Positions 1 through 9,598 of a DNA stretch of 64,000 nucleotides are shown one piece after another (the first letter of the stretch is position 1; each line of letters opens with the position of its first letter). A program made the translations under genes and the position numbers. Source of the DNA: Rothia mucilaginosa (GTDB lineage Bacteria > Actinomycetota > Actinomycetes > Actinomycetales > Micrococcaceae); the NCBI RefSeq assembly GCF_901875305.1, contig NZ_CABFLY010000002.1, forward strand, positions 1 to 64,000, written 5' to 3'. Below the pieces are notes generated by a model. It ran no database searches and was not told where the DNA came from. It was given only the letters and a program-made list of their open reading frames with translations.

Positions 1-83
1 TTCCATTCCGAACCCAGTAGCTAAGACTCTTTGCGCCGATGGTACTGCACTTTTGTGGGTGTGGGAGAGTAGGTCGCTGCCGC
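1..83 (+). rRNA. rrf: 5S ribosomal RNA, 3' part
   Basis: The window opens inside a 5S rRNA gene. The stretch beginning TTCCATTCCGAACCC is the conserved loop C region, and GTGGGAGAGTAGG near 60-72 is the conserved 3' arm. The 5' part lies outside the window, and the exact 3' end is judged by eye. An intrinsic terminator follows at once, so this is probably the end of an rrn operon. Confidence 0.9.
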
Positions 84-95
84 TTTATTATTCAG

Positions 96-123
96 TAGCC
101 CCGGCTCCGCCGGGGCTATTTTT
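96..123 (+). terminator. Intrinsic terminator of the rRNA operon
   Basis: A perfect 10-bp stem (TAGCCCCGGC / GCCGGGGCTA) with a TCC loop is followed by a run of T. It lies 12 bases after the apparent 3' end of 5S rRNA. Confidence 0.9.
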
Positions 124-431
124 GTTTAACAAGCTACTCTGCTTGACGAGTAGCACGCCCGATAGAAGAAACTCTGAGCAGAGAAGAATAGGGAAGAGGG
201 TCATCCCCTCCCTAACGTCCGCGGTTGAAACCTCTCGAAACCTAGGGAGGGCGCGGATCCGCACCGCTACAGGTGCACGAAAGCCGCCCTCTATACTAGA
301 ATGGTATGGCTTATATTGGGCATTAAAGACGGGCCGAACGCCCCTCCATAGAGTTGATGCCTCAGGCAGCGGACCGTCCGGACCGACTGCATTCACGACC
401 CGCCACGAGCGGATACCTCCCAAGGAGATTC
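124..431. other. Gap between rRNA operon and TPR gene
   Basis: No gene is supported here. A TATACT hexamer at 292-297 could be the -10 element for the downstream gene, but no good -35 box lies at the right distance. The overlapping open frames in this stretch have no ribosome binding site and resemble no known protein. Confidence 0.4.
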
Positions 432-1550
432 ATGTCTGAGACCCCCCGCCACGAGTCTAACGGCTCCGGCCCCCGCCAGCACCGCAAGAACAACGGTGGT
501 AAGGATTTCCGCTCTAAGAAGGGCGGCAAGAACTTCGGCGGTAAGGGCGGTTTCAAGCGTAACGATCGCGGAGGCAAGAAGTTTGATGGTCGTCGCTCCG
601 ATGCGCGTTCGAAGGCGCTCCGCTCCAACGGACCTGAGAGCGATGTACCTCGTGAAGAGGTACGTAGCATCGGAGGTCGTACAGGCTATCGCCCTGCTAA
701 GCCCAAAGCACCCGAGATTGATAGCGATGTGACCGGCCGTGAGCTGGATGGTGCAACCTACCGCCAGCTACGTGCTCTGGAACCTCGTAATGCTGAGACC
801 GTCGCCAAGCATCTGGTGATGGCGGGCCGCTACCTTGATATTGATCCCGAATTTGCGCTGGCACACGCCGCAGCAGCCTCGCGTAGCGCCGGTCGTATTG
901 CGGCCGTGCGTGAAGCCGTGGGCGTAGCTGCATACGTGGCAGAGGACTACGAGCTGGCCCTGCGTGAGCTACGCACTCACCGTCGTATCAGTGGTTCTGT
1001 GGACCACCTCGCGCTACTTGTGGACTGCGAGCGTGCGCTGGGACGCCTGCCCAAGGCCCAGGAAATGATTGCCGAATTCAAACGGGAAGAGTTGCCCGCT
1101 GAGGTGCGCGTGGAGCTGGCTATTGTCGAGTCTGGTATCCTGACCGATCAGGGTAAGAAGAGCCAGGCCGTGGCCGCCCTGCAGATTCCGCAGCTGAACC
1201 CCAAACGCGCCTTCGAATATAGCCCGCGTCTTTTTAGCGCTTATGCTGATGCTCTCGCTAACGCCGGTCGCGAGCAGGAAGCCGAGCGTTGGGCCCGCCT
1301 GTCTGTCGTGGCTGAGGCTGCACTGGGGCAGGGCAACTTTGCGGAGCCCGAGATTTTCGATATCTTCGGTGAGGCAGACCTCTTCGAGAAGGAAGAGAAG
1401 CCCGCGGAGCATCCGGCCAAGACGGCTGAAGAAGAGATCTCTGAGAAGACAGAAGTAGCTGACTCCGAAGAAAACACTTCCGAGAACTCTGCTACGGAAG
1501 CATCTGGAGAGCCTGAAGCCGAGGAAAACGCCCAGGCTGACGCAGAATAA
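432..1550 (+). CDS. TPR-like protein with basic Gly-rich head and acidic tail (Rv1691-type)
   Basis: This 372-residue protein starts at ATG 432, seven bases after an AAGGAG box; an earlier in-frame start at 354 has no ribosome binding site. Residues 1-65 are rich in Gly, Lys, Arg and Phe (repeats such as GGKNFGGKGGF). Residues of about 95-285 are helical and Ala/Leu-rich with the spacing of tetratricopeptide-like repeats. The last 70 residues are mostly Glu, Ala and Ser. Position before the HAD phosphatase matches Rv1691 of M. tuberculosis. The function is unknown. The basic head could bind RNA and the helical core could bind protein partners; both are inference. Confidence 0.75.
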   Translation: MSETPRHESNGSGPRQHRKNNGGKDFRSKKGGKNFGGKGGFKRNDRGGKKFDGRRSDARSKALRSNGPESDVPREEVRSIGGRTGYRPAKPKAPEIDSDVTGRELDGATYRQLRALEPRNAETVAKHLVMAGRYLDIDPEFALAHAAAASRSAGRIAAVREAVGVAAYVAEDYELALRELRTHRRISGSVDHLALLVDCERALGRLPKAQEMIAEFKREELPAEVRVELAIVESGILTDQGKKSQAVAALQIPQLNPKRAFEYSPRLFSAYADALANAGREQEAERWARLSVVAEAALGQGNFAEPEIFDIFGEADLFEKEEKPAEHPAKTAEEEISEKTEVADSEENTSENSATEASGEPEAEENAQADAE

Positions 1551-1564
1551 AGCTTATACATGCT

Positions 1565-1608
1565 AAACCGCCGGATGCGGCTCTACGCGAGCTTGCATCC
1601 GGCGGTTT
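1565..1608 (+). terminator. Hairpin terminator after TPR gene
   Basis: A 14-bp inverted repeat (AAACCGCCGGATGC / GCATCCGGCGGTTT) with a 16-base loop begins 14 bases after the stop codon. No long T run follows, so efficiency is uncertain. Confidence 0.6.
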
Positions 1609-1731
1609 GCGCTACAGTGGAGCAGACGTCGTCCGAATCGGAGCCTACCCGTGACGAATGGTAGGCCCGGGTAGTGCGGAACGGGTACGATAGAGGAAAT
1701 ACTAGCCGCTTAGACCCCGGAAGAGGTTCTC

Positions 1732-2769
1732 ATGACCACGACCGCACTCCTTGCCCACTACGACGCACTCCTCTCAGACTTGGACGGCGTTGTCTATGCC
1801 GGCCCTTTCGCCATCGAGGGAGCTCCCGAAGCTCTCAACCGCGCTGAGGAAGAGCTCAACGTACCGGTTATTTTCGTGACTAATAATGCCTCACGCTCGG
1901 TGGAATCCGTTGCGGAACACCTGCGCAACCTCGGCGTGCACACCCGTGCTGAACGTATCGTGAGCTCCGCGCAGGCTGGTGCCAAGCTTCTCGCACAGCA
2001 GATTCCCGCAGGCTCCAAGGTGCTGATTACCGGCACCGAGGCCCTCGCCGACTGTGTGCGTGACGCAGGCTTGGAACCCGTTCGCACCGAAGCTGAGGGG
2101 CCTATAGCCCTTATCCAAGGCTTTGACCCGAAGATGGGCTGGGAGGATCTGGCAGAAGCCTCCTACACCCTAGCAAACCCCAAAGTGCTATGGGTGGCCA
2201 CCAACACCGACCAGACCATCCCCAAGGAACGTGGCCAGGCCCCCGGCAACGGAACCCTCGTTGCAGCCGTGGCAATCGCCTCGCGCCGTACCCCGCTCGT
2301 TGCGGGCAAGCCCGAAGCCCCCATCTTCCACACCGCAGCACAAGCCTTGAACTCCGAGCGTCCCGTCATCGTGGGTGACCGCCTGGACACCGATATTCTC
2401 GGCGCTAATAACGCGCAGATGGACGGCGCGCTCGTGCTCACCGGCGTGCAGACCTACCGCGACGTTATTGAAGCCGTACCCGAACAGCGCCCGACCTACG
2501 TGCTACGCACCCTGGACGACTTCTTCGCACCCTACCCCGAGATTGAGGTGCTCTTCGAAGGCTACGAGGTGATTGCAACCGGCCCCACCTGGCAGGCACG
2601 GGTGCGAGGCGAGAGCCTAACCCTTACCGGCCCCGAGGACCTTGACGAAGGTACCTTCGCCGGAAGCGAGAGCGAAGCAGAAGCTTGGCGCGTTGCCTAT
2701 GCTGCATGGTGGGCAGCTAACCCCGAGCAAGCAGCCGTACCCGTCATTGAGGGCCTTCCCGGTGCCTAA
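1732..2769 (+). CDS. HAD superfamily IIA (NagD-like) sugar phosphatase
   Basis: This cytoplasmic phosphatase of 345 residues has the HAD motif I DLDGVVY at residues 16-22 (nucleophile and acid Asp), FVTNNAS as motif II, a Lys in GKPEAP, and motif IV GDRLDTDI. The long cap between motifs II and III is typical of subclass IIA (NagD, AraL, PNPase). The substrate cannot be told; sugar phosphates or glycerol phosphate are usual. About 70 residues follow the HAD fold and look like a small C-terminal domain seen in actinobacterial members. AGAGG precedes the ATG. The next gene overlaps its stop, so the two are probably translated together. Confidence 0.88.
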   Translation: MTTTALLAHYDALLSDLDGVVYAGPFAIEGAPEALNRAEEELNVPVIFVTNNASRSVESVAEHLRNLGVHTRAERIVSSAQAGAKLLAQQIPAGSKVLITGTEALADCVRDAGLEPVRTEAEGPIALIQGFDPKMGWEDLAEASYTLANPKVLWVATNTDQTIPKERGQAPGNGTLVAAVAIASRRTPLVAGKPEAPIFHTAAQALNSERPVIVGDRLDTDILGANNAQMDGALVLTGVQTYRDVIEAVPEQRPTYVLRTLDDFFAPYPEIEVLFEGYEVIATGPTWQARVRGESLTLTGPEDLDEGTFAGSESEAEAWRVAYAAWWAANPEQAAVPVIEGLPGA

Positions 2770-2944
2770 ACGGGACGAAGCTACGAACGCGGAGGCCGCA
2801 AAAATCGAGAACGACCGTTCTATCGCAGACGCCGAATTTGAGCGGAAGTTGGCGGCGGTCCTCGCTACCGACCCGGTAGAACGTGTCAAGCGCCTCGAAA
2901 CGATGAGCGAGCAGCTGGAAAAGGACCTCGATAACCTCTCCTAG
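2762..2944 (+). CDS. Small conserved protein between HAD phosphatase and tlyA (Rv1693-like)
   Basis: A 60-residue frame starts with GTG at 2762, overlapping the end of the phosphatase gene by 8 bases, and stops at 2944. It is charged and predicted helical (…ERVKRLETMSEQLEKDL…). M. tuberculosis also has a very small gene, Rv1693, in this position between Rv1692 and tlyA, which supports a real gene. An in-frame ATG lies further upstream at 2642 but would sit inside the phosphatase gene. Function unknown; translational coupling to the phosphatase is likely. Confidence 0.6.
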   Translation: MPKRDEATNAEAAKIENDRSIADAEFERKLAAVLATDPVERVKRLETMSEQLEKDLDNLS

Positions 2945-2953
2945 CCTCGCGGT

Positions 2954-2989
2954 GGTGAATCCTCAGACGGTATGTTCTGAGGGTTCACC
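2954..2989 (+). terminator. Hairpin before tlyA
   Basis: GGTGAA-T-CCTCAGA and TCTGAGG-G-TTCACC form a 13-bp stem broken by one T/G mismatch, with an 8-base loop. It lies 9 bases after the stop of the small gene and 27 bases before tlyA. There is no T run, so it may be an attenuator or an mRNA-processing hairpin rather than a terminator. Confidence 0.45.
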
Positions 2990-3016
2990 GATACTACATG
3001 ACGACAGAAAGAAGAT

Positions 3017-3760
3017 ATGGGTAGGAACACCGTGCGCCTCGATAAATACCTGGTCGAGTCCGGGTTCGTGAGCTCTCGGACTCTTGCCGCAAAGCTTATT
3101 GCTGCGGGAGACGTACAGGTCAACGGCAAGGTTGCGCGCAAAGCATCCGCGCTCGTGGGGCCGGAGGATACCCTCTATGTGCGCCAGAGCGAGCTGACCG
3201 AATACGTCAGCCGAGCAGGCCACAAGCTCGTAGGCGCCCTCGACGCGTTTCCAGATATCGAGGTGGAGGGCAAACGTTGCCTGGATGCGGGAGCATCCAC
3301 CGGAGGCTTTACCGACGTGCTACTTCGTCGAGGGGCTACCCACGTGGCGGCCGTGGACGTGGGACACGACCAGCTTGTGGACGCGCTGCGTCAAGATCCC
3401 CGGGTCGGCGTGTACGAAGGCCTCAACGTTCGCTACCTGAAGCCCGAAGATATTGGCGGGCAGGTTGAGCTGACGGTCTCGGACCTGTCGTTCATCTCGC
3501 TGACCCTGGTTATGGAGGCGTTAGTGAACGCCACCGAAACCGGCGGCGATCTGGTGCTTATGGTCAAGCCGCAGTTCGAGGTCGGCAAGCACCGCATCGG
3601 ACGCGGGGGAGTGGTCTACGAAGAAGCCGCCCGCCGTGAAGCGGTGGAGAAGGTGCAAGCCTCCGCTATCGGCCACGGGCTGCGGGTGATGGGCATGGAG
3701 CCCAGCCCGCTCCCTGGCCAGGACGGCAACGTGGAGTACTTCCTCTGGTGCCGAAAATAA
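3017..3760 (+). CDS. tlyA: TlyA-type rRNA 2'-O-methyltransferase
   Basis: The 247-residue protein has an N-terminal S4 RNA-binding domain (residues about 4-65, with LDKYLVESG and VQVNGKVARK) and an FtsJ-like methyltransferase domain. The AdoMet motif GASTGGFTD is near residue 92, and KPQFEVGK is near residue 190. TlyA methylates the ribose of cytidines in 16S and 23S rRNA (C1409 and C1920 in E. coli numbering), and its loss gives capreomycin resistance in mycobacteria. The order HAD phosphatase, small gene, tlyA, nadK, recN is that of M. tuberculosis. Start ATG 3017 has an AGAAAGAAG box upstream. Confidence 0.92.
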   Translation: MGRNTVRLDKYLVESGFVSSRTLAAKLIAAGDVQVNGKVARKASALVGPEDTLYVRQSELTEYVSRAGHKLVGALDAFPDIEVEGKRCLDAGASTGGFTDVLLRRGATHVAAVDVGHDQLVDALRQDPRVGVYEGLNVRYLKPEDIGGQVELTVSDLSFISLTLVMEALVNATETGGDLVLMVKPQFEVGKHRIGRGGVVYEEAARREAVEKVQASAIGHGLRVMGMEPSPLPGQDGNVEYFLWCRK

Positions 3761-3996
3761 ATAGTGTTCTAGGCAGTCTGAGAAAAACCGCTCGGTAACG
3801 CAGAAAGCGTTTGAGAGTGGGGCTTTCTCGGGCTGCCTCGCTATTCACCGGGTATTTTGGAGATACCCCAGCTGCTGGATATTCGAAATAATTTTCTAAA
3901 AATAGAATATTTTGGGGAATTTTCGAGAACATATTCGGTATGATAGATGTAAGTACACCAGCTCAATACCTCAACCATGAATGGGAGAGAGTCGTT

Positions 3997-5013
3997 ATGG
4001 CAAAACAAAAGAGTCGTGCAGATCAGGATGCAGCTCTTGCGCAGGTGCAGTCGGAGAGTGCGCACCACGTAGCGGATCGTTCGGATGATCATGGGCGAAA
4101 AATTCTGGTCTTTGCCCACGTGGGACGCAAAGAAGCACGAGATGCCGCTCGGCAGGCATGCACCCAGCTCTACGAAGCAGGGCTCGCGCCCGTCATGACT
4201 CGCTCCGACCTGGAGACCCTGAGTGAGAACTGGGATGAGCCCGTTCCCGTGCAGGTGGTTCATGAATCGGTGGCCCTCATTGATATTGAGCTAGGCGTGG
4301 TGCTGGGCGGCGATGGCTCGATTCTGCGTGCCGCCGAGATGGTGCGCCACACCAGCGTCCCCCTGATTGGCGTGAATCTGGGCCACGTTGGGTTCCTCGC
4401 AGAATCTGAAGAGAGCGACCTGAGCGAGACGGTGCGCCACATCGTTAACAGCGAGTACACGGTCGAAGAGCGTATGGCCATTGACGTTGAGGTATGGAAC
4501 AACGGTAAGCGCGTGCACAGTGACTGGGCGCTGAACGAGGCCAGCGTCGAAAAGGGCAACCGCGAAAAGATGATTGAGGTCATTATCGAGGTGGATGCCC
4601 GGCCGCTGAGTACCTTCGGCTGCGACGGTGTGGTTATGGGAACCCCCACCGGCTCGACCGCCTACGCTTTCTCAGGTGGTGGCCCAGTGGTCTGGCCCGA
4701 GGTTGAGGCAATCCTGATGGTTCCGCTCTCTGCTCATGCTCTCTTTGCGCGCCCGCTCGTAGCGGCTCCCACCTCCACCCTGGCGGTAGAGCTCATGCCC
4801 GAAAATGGTGCCTCCGGCGTACTCTGGTGTGATGGCCGCCGTACCGTGGAGCTTGACCCTGGTTCGCGCATTGAGGTGCGTCGATCCGAGAAGCCCGTGC
4901 TACTGGCCCGTATTCACCCTGCACCCTTCTCGGAGCGTCTGGTGCGTAAATTTGAGTTGCCCATCCGCGGCTGGCGCGGCCCGCAGGAGGCTGAGGTAAA
5001 GTCCTCCAAATAG
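3997..5013 (+). CDS. nadK: NAD kinase
   Basis: The enzyme phosphorylates NAD to NADP in the cytoplasm. At 338 residues it is somewhat longer than usual because of an N-terminal stretch of about 45 residues. GGDGS (about residue 104) is the nucleotide-binding motif, followed by NLGHVGFLAE and by TPTGSTAYAFSGGGP, all diagnostic of the family. ATG 3997 was chosen because GGGAGAGAG lies just upstream; an in-frame extension to 3940 has no such box. TATGAT at 3939-3944 could be a -10 element. It is followed by recN after 99 bases, the usual actinobacterial pairing. Confidence 0.93.
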   Translation: MAKQKSRADQDAALAQVQSESAHHVADRSDDHGRKILVFAHVGRKEARDAARQACTQLYEAGLAPVMTRSDLETLSENWDEPVPVQVVHESVALIDIELGVVLGGDGSILRAAEMVRHTSVPLIGVNLGHVGFLAESEESDLSETVRHIVNSEYTVEERMAIDVEVWNNGKRVHSDWALNEASVEKGNREKMIEVIIEVDARPLSTFGCDGVVMGTPTGSTAYAFSGGGPVVWPEVEAILMVPLSAHALFARPLVAAPTSTLAVELMPENGASGVLWCDGRRTVELDPGSRIEVRRSEKPVLLARIHPAPFSERLVRKFELPIRGWRGPQEAEVKSSK

Positions 5014-5112
5014 ATGGGTAGTGCAACCTGTAAAGCTTGCAGTGTTCTGGTGGCTATCGCCCTGGTTGAGTGGTGAAAAATGAAACGGCCAAAAGAAAAG
5101 GAATGAACATTC

Positions 5113-6834
5113 GTGATTGAGGAAATTCATATTCGCGACCTCGGCATCATCACCGATGCAAGGCTCCCCCTCGAACCGGGGTTCTCCGTTCTGACCGGTG
5201 AAACCGGTGCAGGTAAGACCATGGTCGTCACCGCCCTCGGAATGTTGCTGGGCGCTCGTTCAGATGCCACCAGCGTGCGCAGCGGTGCCAAGAACGCGCT
5301 CGCCGAGGCCGTCATCCGTCTGCCGCGAGGCCACCGCGCCCTCGCCCTGGCCGAAGAAGCCGGCGGGACCACCGAAGAGATTGATGAGCAGAGCTCGGAA
5401 CTGTTGTTGGCTCGTACCGTCAATGCTTCCGGGCGCTCACGCGCTCACGTCGGCGGTTGCTCTGCACCCATTGGAACTCTCGCCCAGATTGGGCAGAGCC
5501 TCGTGGCCGTGCACGGCCAGTCGGACCAGTTGCGCCTCAAGTCGCCTGTAGAACAGCGCCAATCCCTCGACCTGTATGCGGGGGAGGAGTTGGCCTCCCT
5601 ACTGGCGAAATATCGCGAGAACTACGAACGCTACCGCGCAGCTGCCGCGGAACTCAAGGAAGTGCGGGAGAACTCTCGTGCTCGTGCCCTAGAAGCGCAA
5701 AGCCTGCAGGGGGCACTCGAGGAAATCGCCGCCGTCAATCCTCGCGCGGGTGAAGAGGACGAGCTCAAGGCCGAAATGGTGAAGCTCATGAACGTTGAGG
5801 CCCTGCGGATTGCCTCTGCAACGGCCTTGACCGCGCTGAGCGGTAGCGAATACTCGAGCGGCGAGGAAGCCAACGTTATGGGGTTGCTTGACGCTGCCCG
5901 TGGCGCTCTGCAAGGCCAGGCCTCTGCAGATGAAGAGCTTGCCGGCCTGGAAGCGCGCGTCAATGAGCTCATGATTCTGACCACCGACATTGCATCGGAT
6001 CTTTCCTCCTACGCGGCTTCCCTGGATGTGGAGGGGCCCGAGCGTCTGGCACAGGTGCAGACTCGGCGCGCCCAGCTGGCAACGCTCATGCGCAAGTACG
6101 GGGCAGACATCGCCGAGGTGCTTGAATGGGCCGAGGGGTCCCGCACCCGCCTGGACACCCTCGTGGATGACCCGCAGCGCCAGGAAACTCTCGAAACGGA
6201 GCTTGTGCAGCTACGCAAGGTCCTTGGGGAGCAGGCCGAAGAGCTGACAAACTTGCGCCGTGCGGCCGCCCAAAAACTTGCTGACGCCGTGAGCGAGGAA
6301 CTGACCGCCCTGGCTATGCCGAACGCCTCCCTCGTGGTGGAAGTTGCCGAAGCCGAGAAATTCTCGGTACACGGCCGCGACACCGTCACCTTCATGCTGG
6401 CGCCCCACCGCACCGCCGTACCTCGCCCGCTCGGCAAGGGAGCATCCGGTGGTGAGCTCTCTCGCGTGATGCTGGCCCTCGAGGTGGTGCTCGCCGATGT
6501 GGATCCCGTGCCCACCTTCATCTTTGATGAGGTTGACTCGGGTGTGGGTGGCAAGGCCGCTATCGAGATTGGTCGCCGTCTGGCCATGCTTGCCCGGCAT
6601 GTGCAGGTGCTGGTGGTGACCCACCTACCGCAGGTGGCCGCCTTCGCTGACCAGCACATCCTGGTGCTCAAGAATGACGATGCCTCGCTATCGAAGGTGC
6701 AGGTGCTCACCGAGGAGGAGCGCGTGGTGGAACTGGCCCGCATGCTCTCCGGGCACGACCAATCCGAGTCGGCTCGCGAGCACGCTCGGGAGCTATTGGA
6801 AGCCGGTCGGCAGGTGTCCCAGAACCAGGGGTGA
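5113..6834 (+). CDS. recN: DNA repair protein RecN
   Basis: RecN is an SMC-like ATPase that acts at double-strand breaks. The 573-residue protein shows Walker A GETGAGKT near residue 30, a long charged coiled-coil middle (about 150-370), the signature GKGASGGELSRV, Walker B TFIFDEVDSGVGG and a switch His in VVTHLPQVAA. The start is GTG 5113, giving the usual N-terminus MIEEIHIRDLG, with AAAAGGAA upstream. In many actinobacteria steA and mctB lie between recN and pyrG; here only 251 bases follow and hold neither. No convincing LexA box was seen in front of nadK or recN. Confidence 0.94.
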   Translation: MIEEIHIRDLGIITDARLPLEPGFSVLTGETGAGKTMVVTALGMLLGARSDATSVRSGAKNALAEAVIRLPRGHRALALAEEAGGTTEEIDEQSSELLLARTVNASGRSRAHVGGCSAPIGTLAQIGQSLVAVHGQSDQLRLKSPVEQRQSLDLYAGEELASLLAKYRENYERYRAAAAELKEVRENSRARALEAQSLQGALEEIAAVNPRAGEEDELKAEMVKLMNVEALRIASATALTALSGSEYSSGEEANVMGLLDAARGALQGQASADEELAGLEARVNELMILTTDIASDLSSYAASLDVEGPERLAQVQTRRAQLATLMRKYGADIAEVLEWAEGSRTRLDTLVDDPQRQETLETELVQLRKVLGEQAEELTNLRRAAAQKLADAVSEELTALAMPNASLVVEVAEAEKFSVHGRDTVTFMLAPHRTAVPRPLGKGASGGELSRVMLALEVVLADVDPVPTFIFDEVDSGVGGKAAIEIGRRLAMLARHVQVLVVTHLPQVAAFADQHILVLKNDDASLSKVQVLTEEERVVELARMLSGHDQSESAREHARELLEAGRQVSQNQG

Positions 6835-7085
6835 AACGCCCCGAATCGGGAGAGATGTACCTCGGAATCCACCGCCTGAAAACGGGCGTGCGGACAGCTA
6901 ATCCCCGCGCACGTGGGGTGAAGGGTATGAGATACTCGAGGGGTACTCGAGGAAAACCTCTGAATGGCGCAGCGGGAATATAAACCCCGCGGGCGTTTGC
7001 AGTGGAGACAAAACCCAAGGGGAGGGCTTCGGCCTGCGAGAATCATCTTGTGGCGTAGTCCTCTGCTTGGATAGCAGACAAGAAA

Positions 7086-8780
7086 ATGGTAGGCTTAAAT
7101 TCCGTGGTGAATGAAAAAAATAACGCTCAGAATGCGTCCTCTAACGACAAGGTAACCCGCCAGATTTTCGTGACCGGCGGTGTTGCATCTTCTCTCGGTA
7201 AGGGCCTGTCGGCCTCTTCCCTCGGTCAGCTTCTTCGCTCTCGTGGCCTCTCCGTGACCATGCAGAAGTTCGACCCCTACCTGAACGTCGACCCCGGTAC
7301 GATGAACCCCTTCCAGCACGGTGAAGTCTTTGTCACCGACGACGGTGCGGAAACCGACCTGGACATTGGACACTACGAGCGTTTCCTGGACGAGAATCTC
7401 GACCAGTCCGCTAACGTGACCACCGGTCAGGTTTACTCCTCCGTTATCGCGAAGGAGCGCCGCGGCGAATACCTCGGCGACACCGTCCAGGTGATTCCTC
7501 ACATCACCGACGAGATTAAATCCCGCATGCGTCACGCAGCGGAAATCGACAATGCCCCCGACATCATCATTACCGAAATCGGTGGCACCGTTGGCGATAT
7601 CGAGTCCCTGCCCTTCATGGAAGCGGCACGTCAGGTTCGCCGCGATGTCGGACGTAAGAACGTCTTCTTCCTGCATGTTTCTCTGGTTCCCTACATCGGC
7701 CCCTCTGGCGAACTGAAGACCAAGCCCACCCAGCACTCCGTTGCAGCACTGCGCGGCCTAGGTATTCAGCCCGACGGCCTGATTCTGCGCTGTGAGCGCG
7801 AGGTCCCCGCATCGCACCGTTCCAAGATTGGTAACGCCTGCGACGTAGACACCGACGCTGTGATTTCCTGCGCCGATGCCCCCAGTATCTACGATATTCC
7901 CAAGACCCTGCACAGCCAGAAGCTCGACGACTACATCCTCGACTACTTCGGCATTGAGGCACCCGAGCCCGACTTTACCCAGTGGGACCGCCTGCTCGAC
8001 GCAGTGCACCGCCCCGCCGCAGAGGTGAACGTGGCCCTGGTCGGTAAGTACATCGACCTGCCCGACGCATACCTCTCGGTCTCCGAGGCTCTGCGTGCCG
8101 GCGGCTTTGCCAACAACGTGAAGGTCAACATCAAGTGGGTTGCTGCTGACCTGTGCGCAACCGACGAGGACGCAGATCACCAGCTCCGTGATATGGACGC
8201 CATCCTGGTGCCCGGCGGCTTCGGCATCCGCGGCCTGGACGGCAAGATTGGTGCCCTCAAGTACGCACGCGAGCACAAGATTCCGACCCTGGGTATTTGC
8301 CTGGGTCTGCAGTCCATGGTGATTGAGTACGCACGTAACGTACTGGGCCTGTCAGCGGCATCTTCCACTGAGTTCGACCCCGAAACCCCCGTGCCCGTTA
8401 TCGCTACCATCGAAGAGCAGAAGCAGTTCGTCGAGGGTGCCGGCGACCTGGGCGGCACCATGCGTCTGGGCCTCTACAAGGCAAACCTGGTGCCCGGCTC
8501 TCAGGTGGCTAAGGCTTACGGCGCCACCGAAGCATCGGAACGTCACCGCCACCGTTACGAGGTGAACAACGAGTACCGCGAGCAGCTCGAAGAGGCAGGT
8601 CTCGTGATCTCCGGTACTTCCCCGGACTCCTCGCTGGTTGAGTACGTGGAGCTTCCCGCAGAGGTTCACCCCTACTACGTGGCAACTCAGGCGCACCCCG
8701 AGTACCGCTCCCGCCCGACCCGCCCGCACCCGCTCTTTGCAGGCCTGATTAAGGCCGCCCTGGAGCGCCGCGGCGCATAA
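7086..8780 (+). CDS. pyrG: CTP synthase
   Basis: This enzyme makes CTP from UTP, glutamine and ATP. The 564-residue chain has the synthetase domain first ([19 protein letters not shown] near residue 30, then the [24 protein letters not shown] region) and a class I glutamine amidotransferase domain after residue 300. GICLGLQ holds the catalytic Cys, and HPEYRSRP supplies His and Glu. The start is uncertain: ATG 7086 has a weak box, while GTG 7104 or 7107 follow GGTAGG and would remove six or seven residues. A terminator follows. Confidence 0.95.
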   Translation: MVGLNSVVNEKNNAQNASSNDKVTRQIFVTGGVASSLGKGLSASSLGQLLRSRGLSVTMQKFDPYLNVDPGTMNPFQHGEVFVTDDGAETDLDIGHYERFLDENLDQSANVTTGQVYSSVIAKERRGEYLGDTVQVIPHITDEIKSRMRHAAEIDNAPDIIITEIGGTVGDIESLPFMEAARQVRRDVGRKNVFFLHVSLVPYIGPSGELKTKPTQHSVAALRGLGIQPDGLILRCEREVPASHRSKIGNACDVDTDAVISCADAPSIYDIPKTLHSQKLDDYILDYFGIEAPEPDFTQWDRLLDAVHRPAAEVNVALVGKYIDLPDAYLSVSEALRAGGFANNVKVNIKWVAADLCATDEDADHQLRDMDAILVPGGFGIRGLDGKIGALKYAREHKIPTLGICLGLQSMVIEYARNVLGLSAASSTEFDPETPVPVIATIEEQKQFVEGAGDLGGTMRLGLYKANLVPGSQVAKAYGATEASERHRHRYEVNNEYREQLEEAGLVISGTSPDSSLVEYVELPAEVHPYYVATQAHPEYRSRPTRPHPLFAGLIKAALERRGA

Positions 8781-8796
8781 GGCGACCGAACGCTTT

Positions 8797-8833
8797 GAGC
8801 GCCCCAACCGTCCCCGAGGCGGCTGGGGCGCTC
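8797..8833 (+). terminator. Hairpin terminator after pyrG
   Basis: GAGCGCCCCA and TGGGGCGCTC form a 10-bp stem 17 bases after the pyrG stop, followed by GCCGTTT. A short T tract makes it a plausible intrinsic terminator. Confidence 0.65.
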
Positions 8834-8929
8834 GCCGTTTAACCGCTTTAACCCATCGGGGAGCGTCGCCCGCTGAGTAACAGGGAGGTGCACGAGGGAG
8901 TTCCGAAACGAACCCTCTAGAATAGAGAT

Positions 8930-9598
8930 ATGAGCGAAAACCAGCATATTATCGACGAGCCCTCCGAACGCACGATTCGCACCCGGACCGTCAAATACAG
9001 CGGATACGTCATCGAAACCGCGGTTGAGGAATACGAGCTGAACGAGGAAACCGTACTCACCCGCGATGTGGTGGAGATGCCCGGCGCCGTGGCCGTGGCT
9101 GTGCTCAACGAACGCAACGAATTGCTGATGCTCAACCAGTACCGACACCCGGTGCGCATGAACCTCTGGGAGGTGCCCGCCGGTCTGCTCGACATCGACG
9201 GTGAGGACCCCCTCCACGCCGCGCAGCGCGAGCTCGCTGAGGAAGCCGACCTGCGAGCCGCCAGCTGGCACGCCCTGACCGACTACTTCAGCAGCCCCGG
9301 CGCAACCAGTGAGGCGGGCCGCGTCTACCTGGCCCGCGACCTGAGCGAGCTACCCCGCCAAGAGCGTACCGAACGCACCGAAGAAGAGTCGGAGATGACC
9401 TACCGTTGGGTTCCCCTGCAGGACGCGGTGCAGCTGGTGTTAGACGGTAAAGTGCACAACGCCCTGGCCATCCAGGCGATTCTTGCCACCTACGCCGCCT
9501 CAGTGCGCGGCTTCGAGGGCCTGCGCGAGGCCGCCGGTGGCTGGGATTTCCACCCCTACATGGGGTATCGCCGCCAGAAGCCGCAGACCTTCCGCTAG
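8930..9598 (+). CDS. NUDIX hydrolase, ADP-ribose pyrophosphatase type
   Basis: A 222-residue NUDIX hydrolase. The NUDIX box runs from EVPAGLLD to RELAEEADL (about residues 81-109), with the conserved Arg-Glu-Leu and two Glu for metal binding. The sequence around VLNERNELLMLNQYRHPV and the downstream SSPGATSE region match ADP-ribose pyrophosphatases (Rv1700 type), which cleave ADP-ribose to AMP and ribose 5-phosphate. It stands between pyrG and xerD as in mycobacteria. The ATG at 8930 has no strong ribosome binding site; an AATAGAGAT stretch precedes it. Confidence 0.88.
   Translation: MSENQHIIDEPSERTIRTRTVKYSGYVIETAVEEYELNEETVLTRDVVEMPGAVAVAVLNERNELLMLNQYRHPVRMNLWEVPAGLLDIDGEDPLHAAQRELAEEADLRAASWHALTDYFSSPGATSEAGRVYLARDLSELPRQERTERTEEESEMTYRWVPLQDAVQLVLDGKVHNALAIQAILATYAASVRGFEGLREAAGGWDFHPYMGYRRQKPQTFR

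Noticed and set aside
3900-3960. A possible LexA box before nadK-recN (TCGAGAACATATTCGG).
   Set aside because: The spacing and right half do not fit the actinobacterial consensus TCGAAC-N4-GTTCGA. No acceptable box was seen before dinB either.
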